A stretch of 64,000 nucleotides of DNA from Pycnopodia helianthoides (taxonomy: Eukaryota > Echinodermata > Asteroidea > Forcipulatida > Asteriidae). Where the stretch lies: positions 196,001 to 260,000 of the forward strand of contig CM063260.1 in the NCBI GenBank assembly GCA_032158295.1, in the 5' to 3' direction. This document shows positions 25,476-36,455 of this stretch, piece by piece. Positions within the stretch are counted from its first letter, which is position 1. Each line of letters opens with the position of its first letter. Made by a program: the position numbers and the translations under genes. The notes under the pieces were generated by a model that searched no databases, was not told where the DNA came from, and saw nothing but the letters and a program-made list of their open reading frames with translations.

Positions 25476-27078
25476 AAAGATTGGCTGTCAGTGTTACTTC
25501 AGGCCCTTTTCAGTCCTCTACCTCTGATCGATGATGATTTGCAGACGGGGGCTGTTAAGCAGCAAACATAACAAGACATGTAAACACCCTGAGGCAGACA
25601 TTAAACACGGCATAGTCATTTCATCTTAAAAGGGACACATTTACCATCGGATTGGGCGCTGTGGGCTTAAAAGCATTGTTATGAAATCAATATGGTTGGA
25701 AAGATGTTTTAAAAAGTATGGAGTATAATGATTCACACAAAATATCCCTCGAAATTGTGTGGTTTTTCCTTTTACTTTGTGAACTCACACGGTCCGTAAT
25801 TCTTTGTCCTAAATTTGGTTCCAAAATTGCTGAACGTGTCAGTGCCTGCTTCCCTTTTAGAGGCCGCCTCCTCTCTTTTTTTTTAAAGAAATAACGATCT
25901 CTGACGAAAAAAATTAATTCTAAAATACATAACATCGTATTTTTTTTAATTTTTTTTTTTTTACTTTAGTACAAAAAAAGCGTCGGGCGGCAATAAAAAA
26001 TAGTGGGGAAAAAACATATGTTTTCACTGTTTTCAAACATGGGGTTTTGGACGCGCGCGATAAAGACTAATTGTTTTAGTCATTTCCTAAAAACTATAGC
26101 ATTTCAAGCAAAAATATTTCAAGGGAAGCTTCCCACCATGACTATTTTTATACCATTATGTGCAAATCTGTGAACCTTTATATTTTCAATCTTACCAATG
26201 TTGTACACACCCTTTAAACAAAATATGCAATTAAGAGATCAGGAAGGTAATTTTCGTGGTTGGTTTTTCCATTTAGCTGTCAGAGAACTCAACTGGAATA
26301 ATGAGCCGGCATTTATTGGAACCACCCTCGCGTCGTCGGTTGCCTTGGTTTGCGTTGGCAATAATTATGATACTATAATTACTAGCGCGGTATTTTTCTT
26401 CCCAATTTGATTTAATTGACGGCCAGGTACATGCCTAATGTCCCCATTGAAAGATCGCAGGCGATGTCTACTTTACAATAAAAGAGACTGCTACTTTTTT
26501 TCTTTTCTTTTTTAACCTCCCCCTTATTGACGAGGATAGCAAATATTGATCTAGGGATGTAGAATACAATGGTAGCTTTTATTAGTATCTCCTACTTTGT
26601 GCTTACATTTACTGTCACCTTTTGTTACACCACTTTTTTATCAAAATGCCCACACCGTCTTCATAAACATGTTGATAATAACATCATGCCAAACCGATGA
26701 GATAGAGCTGACGAGCAACGGGGTAAACGCAAAGCAACAGTTGCAATTTTCAGTAATTTTGATTGATTGTTTACGGATTGGTTTTTAACATTGTGGCTGT
26801 TCCTTGCTTTAACTCTACTCAGTGTATGCTCCTATACGCATTAATATTAGGAACCAATCAGAAAACAGGCCGAGTGGAAAATGAGGCACATAAGATAGTA
26901 GAGCCGGACGATCTGTGCCAGCTACAGCTCACATGACGACATTGTTGATGTCACACCAATAATGTTTAAATTCTAAAAACACTTTTAAACTCACGAAGTG
27001 CACATAGGCTGGATCATCTAGACTAGTTCTATAATAATATAATGTTTCTACTAAAAGCGCTTCCAGGCCAGCTCAACT

Positions 27079-28140
27079 ATGAACAACACTGCCAGTGAAA
27101 GCAACAGTACAACGATTATTCCTAGTATAGGTCTAGACGTAGAATTGAGCTACGCACTATACTATATCGGCCTGTTGTGTACTTTGCCTACATGTCTAGC
27201 ATACATCTTAGTGTTAATCCTCATTTTGAAGCACCGTTGCCTCCATGACGTTTCAAACTTCTTCCTTGCAAACCTGCAAGTTGCTGGGCTCCTCTTCAAT
27301 GTATGCATCCTCGTTTTTTGCCTGTTTTCTCGAACCACTTCGACTGACATAGCACCCCTGACCATCACTGGGCTGACAGGGGTGTTTCAGTTGACGATTG
27401 GTGGATTTTGCGTCAGCTCCGTAGTGGTTGGTGCTGACCGGTATTATAAAATCGCCAGACCGATGCGCTACATGCAATTGGTCACAAATAAACTAAGTGT
27501 TTACGTCATTGTTGGGTTGTGGAGTGTTCTTGTCATTCTTGTATTCGCTTGGCAAGTCGTGGCACTTGCCACAGTGGGATTTCAGTTGTCCTCAGCAGAA
27601 GAAGAATTGAAAGCCGAGGTAAACCTGAGCTACAGGTCTTTGATGATTTTCGTGGACATCGTGGCTATTCCTTGCTTTATTATAAAGACATGGCTATGCG
27701 TGGGCTTGGTCCGAATCGCCAGAGCTCACAAACGGAGAATTCGGGATGAGATACTGGCCCTGACAGTCGTCTGCAACCGCCGAGAAGGTGACCCTTCGAC
27801 AATCAACTCTTCATCCGAAACGCAGCAGAATGATACCGCATGTCCGACACTTAGGCCTCGTCAAAACGCACACAAAGAAATACATTATTTCCTGACGTAT
27901 GTTTTTCTCTTTGTAGTGTGTTGGACATCGTTTATCGTAGTGAACAACATCAGTGCATTTGGCAGCCTGGGTAACGTCTCAGTAGAAACCTTCTTTAATC
28001 AAATTAGTACCCAGTCTCTGCCCCCACTAACTCAAGTATTTTTCGGGACGATTTTTTTGACATACTCACAGTCTGAACATAGAATAGTTCTCGGTGAGAT
28101 TCTGCTTTCTTTTCGGGCGAAGTTTTATTGCTGTTCATAG
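27079..28140 (+). CDS. Single-exon atypical rhodopsin-class GPCR, 353 aa
   Basis: Intact intronless ORF with a seven-helix pattern: TM1 about 27-50, TM2 60-83, TM3 97-119, TM4 140-163, TM5 187-212, TM6 270-290, TM7 310-329. N-glycosylation sequons lie at N2 and N9, the DRY motif is at 120-122, a tryptophan at 148 suits TM4, and proline 198 lies in TM5. TM6 has CW (281-282) without the following proline motif. The C terminus ends FYCCS, a possible palmitoylation site. Several class-A hallmarks are missing: the TM1 asparagine, the TM2 aspartate (LANLQ instead of LAxxD), the TM3/ECL2 disulfide cysteines, and NPxxY in TM7. Ligand and G protein cannot be predicted. It resembles the lineage-expanded intronless receptors reported in echinoderms, but that is a comparison by character and not a database hit. 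The start is the first in-frame Met. Confidence 0.85.
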   Translation: MNNTASESNSTTIIPSIGLDVELSYALYYIGLLCTLPTCLAYILVLILILKHRCLHDVSNFFLANLQVAGLLFNVCILVFCLFSRTTSTDIAPLTITGLTGVFQLTIGGFCVSSVVVGADRYYKIARPMRYMQLVTNKLSVYVIVGLWSVLVILVFAWQVVALATVGFQLSSAEEELKAEVNLSYRSLMIFVDIVAIPCFIIKTWLCVGLVRIARAHKRRIRDEILALTVVCNRREGDPSTINSSSETQQNDTACPTLRPRQNAHKEIHYFLTYVFLFVVCWTSFIVVNNISAFGSLGNVSVETFFNQISTQSLPPLTQVFFGTIFLTYSQSEHRIVLGEILLSFRAKFYCCS

Positions 28141-29320
28141 TTTTATTCCCTCCATGGGCTTGATAACGATTTAAATTTGTAATGGGTAAACGTGACCATT
28201 TAGTAATAGTGCGTCAGTGTGCTTACGGGTTGTAGCTCAGTCAACCTGTTTTTCATGTGAAAAAGCTTCGCCCTATTTTACATTTCAACTTAGTTCAATT
28301 AATAATTGGTTTTCTCGCCCAATTTCAACAAAAACTCATTCAATTTAACACCCGGCTCATTCAGTTTCGTTTGAAATTAATGTTCCCTTGAATTGCATTA
28401 GCATTATAAACAGACAGAATGAGTAGTTCAACTTCAACGCATTCACTGGTCATCATTCAAATTCATTTAGTCGCAAAGATTATTCAATTTCGCAAAGACC
28501 ATACAGCAAGAGGCTGGTCAACTATTCAACTTCATCAAGTTGCAAATAAATATAAACTCAACTATAAAGATTGGTGAAAAGTTGTCTTGAATGTCCATTA
28601 TGACTGAAACAAACCTCGATGATAAGAACGAAATCACTCACGGTGTGCACAATAAACAACATTGAATGCTTTGGTTTCTAAAAAGAAAATTAGGTATAGA
28701 CATGCGTGTTAAGAAACTGAATTAATTTCTGCTTAAATTGACCGGGAAAACCTATGCTAGAAAGCATAAAGAAAATTACGATTTACGGCGTCGTGGCGGT
28801 ATACTACCGCCCGTCTTATATGGCGGATTCTCCCTCGGCCAATTTTGGCATTAAAACTTCATCGCTTCAACACAGGAATAAGTGTCATGATTCGGACTCA
28901 ACATGTTACGATTCGCGCCGCTAAAGTGTCTCCGGTTTTTGAAATTGCACGCCGAGTAAGTGGGGACTTTGATATCATTGTACTTCTTGTTCAACTACCA
29001 GTGCACAGTTGCTGTTGTTCATTTTGGGGTTTTTGAAGGATGATCAATTTGAAGAAACACTGGCTTATTATCAAAATCGAGTATTCGTGATTGCTAATTG
29101 TGTATGCTCGTAAAGAGAGCATTGTTGACTGTACGTGGACCTTACGGTACTTTGCAGCAGTGTGCTTATCATCTTTCAGTGTACAGCCTACATGTGGCAT
29201 AGTAGGAAGGGTAACCTGAACTTTGGCGCCTTATGCGTTGTGAACGAGCGAGACCTAATGGAAAAACGCCGCAAGAAGAGCTAGAGCGCCCTCTTTTGAG
29301 AACATTCCTTTAGTTACAAG
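28141..29320. other. GPCR-MRPL47 spacer
   Basis: From 28285 to 28540 the motif TTCAAnTT recurs many times (CATTCAATTT, GTTCAACTTC). A short GC-rich hairpin, GGCGGTATACTACCGCC, is at about 28796. The last 100 bp should hold the MRPL47 promoter. No gene recognised. Confidence 0.5.
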
Positions 29321-32300
29321 ATGTCAGCCCCCTTGGTGAACCGCACGATGTTCTCTTTAGCAAAGATAATGGACAAGTTTTCTTACTTTCGTGCCATCTC
29401 AACAAGATGTAATTTGCCAGGAACAGTTACTTCAACCTCAACAGATGTGCTTAACAGTGGTCCAAAAAACAGATGTTCGCTTCAAAAATGGTAAGATTAA
29501 AAAGAGTAAATAAAAATAAATTACACTTACAGCATTTCTTTTTTAATTTTAGTAAAACTTGCACGGGATGCGTTGCAATTGGGTTGGGTTGACGGTTTTT
29601 TTTTGGGGGGGGGGCAGGGGGGGGCCGCAGTTCCGATGATCGTAACCTTACTGTACTTTGCTCAACACTGAAAACTATACAATGGTCAACCTGTCCCATG
29701 AGTTGATGATTAAGCATATCAAACTTGCCTCAAACTTTCTTGAAATATTGAATGGCTTTGCCTTCGACTTGAAAAACTATGCAGTTGCACACAACATCAA
29801 AGTATACATTACAATACAACTTACAAGATTATGTATTTAATCATTTAATGCCACTCTGTTAGTTTTTTTGGACCGTCTGCCACTATCACCCTATCGGATA
29901 TTTAGAGCAAAACACTTAACCACTCGGGGTAGAGTCCTAGAAATTGACTATTATTAGTATTACTAATATGAGTTTCGTTCTGCTATTTCTCGTGTCCAAG
30001 AACCTCATATATGTTATAATTTACAAAATCCTATTCAAAACTTTTTGCCCTTCACATTTGCATGCCTACAGTTCTTTTTGAAAGAAATTTCTCTTTGGAA
30101 TGTACAGATCCATTTGTTTTTGCAGTCCGATGATTTCATATTTCAAATTTCTCTCTGAAAGAGTATCAAGCAAAATGATATTTTATGCCATTTGAACGTG
30201 AGGTTAGAGATTTGTAACTTTTTTCCCACTTCCTATCTAATTAGCACGTGAGTGCATCACGCAACTCAATTTGACCTTGGAGCCCCTATTTAGGGAATGA
30301 AACAAATGGCCCAGTGACCGGGGTAATATAGTCTTCGAGCAACATCATGCATTGCATGAAGCGACACTACAGAACGGATTTAAGCACTATACAATGTTCA
30401 TGCCACAATATTATTAATATTCATATTTTTCTGCAGTGCTGCACATGCCAGGCATCAGGGGCTCACATCACATCATCAGCAGCCGTTAAACACTCTTTCA
30501 GTCGTCAGTAGCCAACGGAGACAACTTCATACAAGCCCATTACGCCAAGGCCTTGAAGAATTCTTTGACGATCCGAAAAATTACGGAGAGCCTGACGTGA
30601 AAGCAGGTATAAGCCAACAGAAAAGACGTCATCAGCCATCATGATTGTCAAGGACATAGATTAATCCATTTTAGGCTCAGTTTCTGACTGTGTGGACCTA
30701 CTACAGGCCTTACTGCCACCCAAAATACTTGGCAAAAGTCTGATGTATTTTAGACCACATGAGGGCGCTTCCAACAACAAATTTTCTTGCATCACAATTT
30801 AAGTTTTATCTTTTTTTGACTGTGTATGTTGTTTTTTTGTATCAATGGCAAAATAAATAATAACAACAATGACAAAAAAAACAGTTTGTTGTACTGGTTT
30901 CATGTAAATTTGGTCCACACTTAAATATGGTCCACAGTATTACAGGCTGGTATAGTTTATCTATCACACAAAATCACAGTGGATGATATTGAATGGATCA
31001 AAGAGTAGGAGGGTTGACTGTGTACTGTGTAGATGCATTCACTACATGATCTCATATTGCAGGCTAGCATAATTTATGTATCATCCAGCATGTTCAAAAC
31101 TACAGTGGACGACATTGATTGGTCACCCAGTGGGAGGGTTAAATAATATTAACAAACCCACTTCCGCTTACTACCATTAGGGGAACCGTACTTTGCATTT
31201 GTTTGGTAAGAAATCACAAACTTTTTGTGTGAATTTTGTTTTTCAGGGAGACATTGGGAAATTGATGACTTCCGACTTAAAGACAACGCAACGCTGCATA
31301 AACTTTGGTAAGATTTTAAAGATGCTGAGTTTGCATTGGGGATAAACAATATTATTTAAGTTTTACCCAAAGATTTTTAAAGATCAAATCCAGGCCTGCT
31401 ATGCACATAGTTTCATGCAGGTACCAGCTACCTTAAAACTGATACATTGTCTGCGCATTCAGGCCTACGGGTGGTATGCGCATGCACGCCGCACCATCTG
31501 TCCTTGCCAAAATAACAAAAACAACACAAGCAAAGAAAACAGTTGATTTGATAGTTCCCTCAAAAGCCCAGTTCAAACAGAACTTTTACACAACAATGTA
31601 CTTTTTTAGTGGCCATTTATTCACTAGATCACAGTCACAGAGCAGGTGATTATATCACATGTTAATACAAACACCCCCGCTCCCATGTGACCGGTCTTCG
31701 ACCAATCTTCAACCAATCAGAGTGCATAAACTCTCTGAGGTGGTTATTAATGTACCTTATATACATGTATAAATGTTGATTATTTTATTTCCTTTTTTCA
31801 GGTACGTACTGTTAAAGGAAAAGAATATGTTACTTACACTGGAGGCTGAGGCATGGAGGCAAGACAGGTTCATGCCAGGCCAAGGAAGATTAGAAAAGGT
31901 TAGCCCCATGTTGTTGTTGTTGCCTTTTATATTTTATTTAAAGACAAATTTCAGGATTTGTAACTATTGAAACAAAATATTGATTACAGTGTTTTCATTT
32001 TCTTTTGGCTCTTGTCAGTGGGCGTGCTCAGTGGTCTAGTGGTTAAAGGTAGGACCATAGAGTGGTAAATACTCAAAAAAGTTATGGCCATAAAAACTGA
32101 CTCGGTGGGAAGCACTGCTGCTGTTGGTAGTATAAACTATTTTGAAAAAAGGATTCCCTTTGATTTTACCCAAAAAACATTTGAGACCTGAGAAACGATT
32201 CATGCATGAATCGTTTCTCAGATTACTGAGGGTTGGTATTTGTTCGCGAATGCTGCACCCAGAGATGCGGTTGGTACCCGCTGTCACCTCGCTAAGTGTG

Positions 32301-33295
32301 GATGGCTTAAAAGCTATTGATGAAAATACTGACAGTTTTTGCTGTTTTCTCAACAATTAGACACTGTATTCAGCCGAAACTTACACAAGTGTATCTTTCT
32401 TGATAATTTTGCCTATAAATCAGCATTACGTTGACAAAAAACCCTCTATGACCTTACCTATAAGATACCTGCTCTAGAATGCGGGGGTTCATGGGTTGGA
32501 ATCCCACTCAAGTAGTATGCTTGTGGATTTTGTTTTCTTCTGCAGGATGTCTTTGAGCATACAGTACTTATCACATATCTGTGTATGGCTAAACCTAAAA
32601 TTATTGTTTTCATTCAGTTTAATTTGATGAAAAAAACTTTTTTTTTTGCAAAGGTGGAAAAGTCCATGAGGAACATACAGCAATTGATAAAAGAACGGAA
32701 TGAGGCCCTGACTGAGCTGAGGACGGGTCACAAAGAGGAACACCCAGGCAAGATGGTGTACACACCGTTCGGATATATGCGTTACCTGAAACCAAGGGAG
32801 CACCACACTCCAATGTACCTCAACAAACATGTAAGTAATTTACCCCACTTCACACATTTGGTGCTCGATATGTGCCATGGTGTACCCCCCCCCCACTTCC
32901 AATTGTGTCTTCATTGTGTTCTGGGAATCTCAGGAATTCTTTAGAGGATTTTAGGGGGGGGGGGATACTTCTGTACAAGAGGAAAAGAGTGTGTTAAGTT
33001 AGGGGAACATTGGGGGGGGGGCATGGTATAACTTCACCCCCCCCCCAATCCTTACTCTTGTACCTCAGAATGACCTACCCTTCTGAAGGAACTAAGTGTT
33101 ATTATTATTATTTATGGTTTTTTCTCCCAGTACCAGCGGAAGCGTTACGTCTATGCGCCGTACGTGCGAAAGATCATGGGAAAATGGATGGAACAGGAGC
33201 ATGAGAAAAGGAAGAAGGATAATAGACGACGTGTAAATATTAGCAGGAAACTCAAGAAGAGATTCCCAAACGCCGATGTTTGGCAAAACAATTGA
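29321..33295 (+). CDS. MRPL47: Mitochondrial ribosomal protein L47 (uL29m), six exons
   Basis: Nuclear gene for a large-subunit mitoribosomal protein of the L29 family, which sits near the polypeptide exit tunnel (family knowledge). Exons: 29321-29490, 30437-30606, 31247-31307, 31802-31898, 32654-32830, 33131-33295 (TGA). They sum to 840 nt, 279 aa, with every phase consistent. The first roughly 85 residues are basic and Ser/Thr-rich with few acids, as expected of a mitochondrial presequence. From residue 87 the mature part begins LHTSPLRQGLEEFFDDPKN, followed by LHKLWYVLLKEKNMLLTLE, the core L29 helix pair. The C-terminal part contains YLNKHYQRKRYVYAPYV and a basic tail ending DVWQNN. The human protein is about 250 aa; the extra length is in the presequence. 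An AATAAA at 34080 may end the transcript. Confidence 0.95.
30940..31145 (+). repeat. Repeat family D, MRPL47 intron 2
   Basis: Two head-to-tail units with TTACAGGCTGGTATAGTTTA, AATCACAGTGGATGATATTG, GGAGGGTTGACTGTG and GTAGATGCATTCAC. The same units occur at 48225-48460. Confidence 0.75.
32043..32464 (+). repeat. TTAA-flanked repeat family B, copy 2, inserted in a tRNA-like element
   Basis: Begins TTAAAGGTAGGACCATAGAG and ends CTCTATGACCTTACCTATAAG, forming short inverted ends. Interior carries AAAAACTGACTCGGTGGGAA and the TGAGAAACGATTCATG palindrome. It interrupts a tRNA-like sequence: A-box-like GTGGTCTAGTGGTTAA just before, B-box-like GGGTTGGAATCCC just after. In MRPL47 intron 4. Confidence 0.7.
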
Positions 33296-34079
33296 TACCG
33301 GTATTGCCAGCTGATATTTCGTCTCCCCCCCCCCTTTTTTTTAAAGCCGATATATGGTTGCAGTTTATCTTGCATTGTTGCCAGCTGATAATTACAGTCT
33401 GTCCCTTTTCAGCGTTGCGCTTTTCTCTTTCAGTTTGTAAAAAAAAAAAGCCATAGGTTTACAGACCTGCCAACTCTCCCTGATTCCGTAGAAAGTTCCC
33501 CGTAAGTAAACCATTCTTTCAACGGCCTGATAAACAAATTTGAAAATCTCCCTGATTACGGAACTTTTTTTCCCTATTATGTTGAATGTAATTGTAAATA
33601 TCTCCCTGATTGCAAGATGCAATTGCTGGCAGCTCTAGATTTAGTGTCATTCCTGAAGATTTTTGTTGGCTGTAATTTTTAGACACATACAGCACCAAAA
33701 TATCTATTCGATATGTGGTTTAAGTTTAACTTAAACTCATGCCAGCTTTAAGCTTAGCCCTTTTCTCTTTTAGTTTATAAAGAGTAAAAGTTCAATGTTT
33801 ATAGTGTCGGTCCTGAAGATATTAGTACGTTGTAATTATTAGATACATACAGCATCCAAATATCCATATATGCCAGATACATGGTTACAAATAATCGTGA
33901 AGTGTTGCTAGGTGATATTTTATGTTGTCAAGTTTTAGATACACAGCACCAAAAGAGCCACGCAGCAAGTGACAAGTTTAAAAATGACAAGTGTCACACA
34001 ACGTCCTTAAATTATGAAAATTATCACATGTATATATTTATTTACAATCTTTACATTTTCTCTCATAATTTTTGTGGTG

Positions 34080-34085
34080 AATAAA
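34080..34085 (+). terminator. Candidate MRPL47 polyadenylation signal
   Basis: AATAAA about 785 nt after the MRPL47 stop. A second AATAAA follows at about 34100. This would give a 0.8-kb 3' UTR. Confidence 0.45.
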
Positions 34086-34966
34086 GCATCCTCCTAGTAA
34101 ATAAAATCTGCTTGATCGTTTATATTATTGTTATTATCATTATTATTTTATGCAAGTTCCCCCAAAACAAGGCTAAAAGCAACTCTTGGTAAAACATTTA
34201 AGATGAAAATAAGTCAGGGGAGCTGAAGGTAGGAACTGGTATGCCTCTTAAGACGGTCTAGACTGTAGGATGGAGGGAAACATGCACCAGGCAAGGAGTT
34301 CAGTACGTGGAAGAAAACTGTTGGAATGGCTCTTTGTTCTACATCTCGGCAAAAGCACGAGTGTATGGGTGAGAAAAAGCAGAAAGCCTGGTGTGACGCT
34401 CAAACACCCTGATGGTCAGACACTGGTGGCACATTTACCATGAAAATATCTGTAGAAAAGACAAGAGGCTGGTTGCAGACCTCGGTGGGAAAACTAATTT
34501 GTGTAAGTTTAATTAAAAATGCCGCAGTATAAACCAGGTTATCAAATTAATTCCATACACCAATGCTGAAGATTCTTTTCAACTTTAAAAGTCAGAATTC
34601 TGTGTACAAACCCTACCAGCCCCTTTCACACTGTACGAATTTCCCTAGACCTTTTCACACTTTGAATTTTTAACGCTTGCAAACTCCGGAAAGAAAAACG
34701 ATTCCCGATAAGTAGTTGTCCCTGCTTGGGAGTAGGGTTGTGCCAGATATAACTGCAGGGTCAGCATCTTGGGTGTGTATTTTTCCCATAAGAATAGCAT
34801 CAAGTGTGAAACCTAACATGGGTTGGCAGTGGGGTTAAAATTCCCCATGAATTTCCAGGAGTTTTGACCTTGAGAGTAAAAAAACTTGAGAACAGTGGAA
34901 ACAAAGTTGTTTTCACTACTTTCTTGTGACTCGGATAGAAACAACTAAGCTTAAACTTTTACAGGT

Positions 34967-35140
34967 TTGTTATTTCGAATGTTGAGTAATAAGTCACAAG
35001 GGAAACTGACTGGGTAAATTTTAAATAGTTTGGGGTTGAACAAAAAAACATTGACTAGTTTTGTTATTTCATGTGTATGTTGGGTCTCATAAAGTGCGGA
35101 TACCGATCTTTGACCAGTGCCAATCTCGGCAGTGTGCTTT
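34967..35140. repeat. tRNA-Asn-like SINE family, arm fragment
   Basis: TAATAAGTCACAAGGGAAAC and GACTGGGTAAATTTTAAATA match the arm of the 41268 element, followed by GGGGTTGAACAAAAAAACATTGACTAG. Between the MRPL47 and PEX5 3' ends. Confidence 0.55.
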
Positions 35141-35260
35141 AAAAAATTAACGATTTACAATTAGTTAAACTCATGCCAATAAAGGAAATAATTTATATAG
35201 ATAGAATCCGGAAATATCTTACAAAAAAAGCCATCATTATCAGAAGTTAAAATTTGGTGC

Positions 35261-35484
35261 TATAGATAGTTCCCAGTAGACGCCATCTTTACGGGCAAAT
35301 TGCATTTTGGCTTGCAGGTGCGTCAAATGCTCAAGTTATTAACGCAGCCGCGTTGTTCACTGACCAATCCTGCAATGAGTTTCGTGAAATGCACGCGTGT
35401 TGCACGCCGTTCTCACACGAAACGCATGACTGTTTGTTCTAAACTGCCCGTAAAGACTGCCACGTTATACTGCAACCTATCTAT
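35261..35484 (+). repeat. MITE family A, copy 1
   Basis: About 35-bp imperfect inverted ends (TAGATAGTTCCCAGTAGACG and TCTTTACGGGCA against the inverse at the right). The interior is conserved with the copy at 55723 in opposite orientation and with a diverged copy at 49033. The small ORF inside is shared by chance of conservation and is not taken as a gene. Confidence 0.8.
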
Positions 35485-36146
35485 TGCAGGAGAACACTTT
35501 GGCTTTCTTCATGATTTCTTACATGGAGAAACAAAGCATTTCTTTTCATTATGATCCTAAGTTTAAATACAAATTTGGAACGATTTACTTTGATCCAAAA
35601 TAACATGTAGCCTATGTTAAAAGTATAAAATATATTTTGCAGTTAAATTTGTTCAGCGTCATAAATGCGTAAATGTGATTGACTAGTTGTGATTTTTGAG
35701 AAAATTTTGTGAAAATGCTAACCTTTCACCTGATACAAAACTTGATGCACAAAAAACAAGGTAAATACAGCCTGGGTGCACTATTTGGGGGCAGGAAAGC
35801 GCCCTAGACTTTTACACCATGTCTGATATGTAGCAAAGGTAAAAACAAAACACTTAAATGAGTAATTGTTGCTATCCAGCATTATCGTACAATACCAGCA
35901 GCCATGTAAAAACACCTGTCATGTTACAAATGTGTCATGCATTGTGTTGGCATCATGCATTGTGTTGGCATGATACACAAAACTATTTTTATGTTTTTCT
36001 TCGCTTTGAGTCATCATCTGTCAAAATTTGTTTTGTTTTTATTTTAATTGAGTCTTTCGGCGAAAAATTGGAATATGCAACTTAACAGGAAAGTGTGTAC
36101 CTTTAACACCTCTAAAAAATATATTCATAGGAGAATGGACACCAGG

Positions 36147-36340
36147 GACAAATTTCATAAAGCTGCTTAAGCACAAAAAGTAGCTAAGCACAAAACAATT
36201 GTGCTTACCAGAATAAGATTACCAGACAATATACCATGTCACATGTACTATCTGTGACTGGTATCCTGCTTATTGTTGCTTAGCAGAACATTTTTAAGCA
36301 AAACATTTTCTGCTTGAGCAGCTCTATGAAATTAGGCCCT
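36147..36340. repeat. Fold-back family C (GCTGCTTAAGCA type)
   Basis: Starts AATTTCATAAAGCTGCTTAA and ends with near-inverse GCAGCTCTATGAAATTAGG. Interior has CTTACCAGAATAAGATTACC and CTGTGACTGGTATCCTGCTT. Just beyond the PEX5 stop, so it may lie in the PEX5 3' UTR. Confidence 0.8.
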
Positions 36341-36455
36341 GTTGATGAACCTCGTCAATTTAGTGCTACCACCAGAGTGGCATTCCGGGGATTTTAATGC
36401 AGATTGCCTTCTGGCACTTCATGCAACACGTTCCTGGTGGGGCACGGTGCCGCAG

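Larger units (their letters stand above)
23365..27078. other. PHC 3' UTR and spacer to the GPCR gene
   Basis: Probably starts with the PHC 3' UTR, but no canonical AATAAA was noticed close to the stop. Contains a family E piece (23440), a SINE fragment (24185), family B copy 1 and long T runs near 25940. No gene seen. Confidence 0.55.
33296..36455. other. Convergent 3' region of MRPL47 and PEX5
   Basis: Contains both 3' UTRs and repeats (34967, 35261 and 36147 families). On the minus strand a possible AATAAA for PEX5 lies at about 36043-36038. No further gene seen. Confidence 0.5.

Noticed and set aside
35300..35554. ORF beginning MHFGLQVRQ as a gene
   Set aside because: Part of MITE family A, repeated at 55723; no domain and no conservation evidence beyond the element itself.
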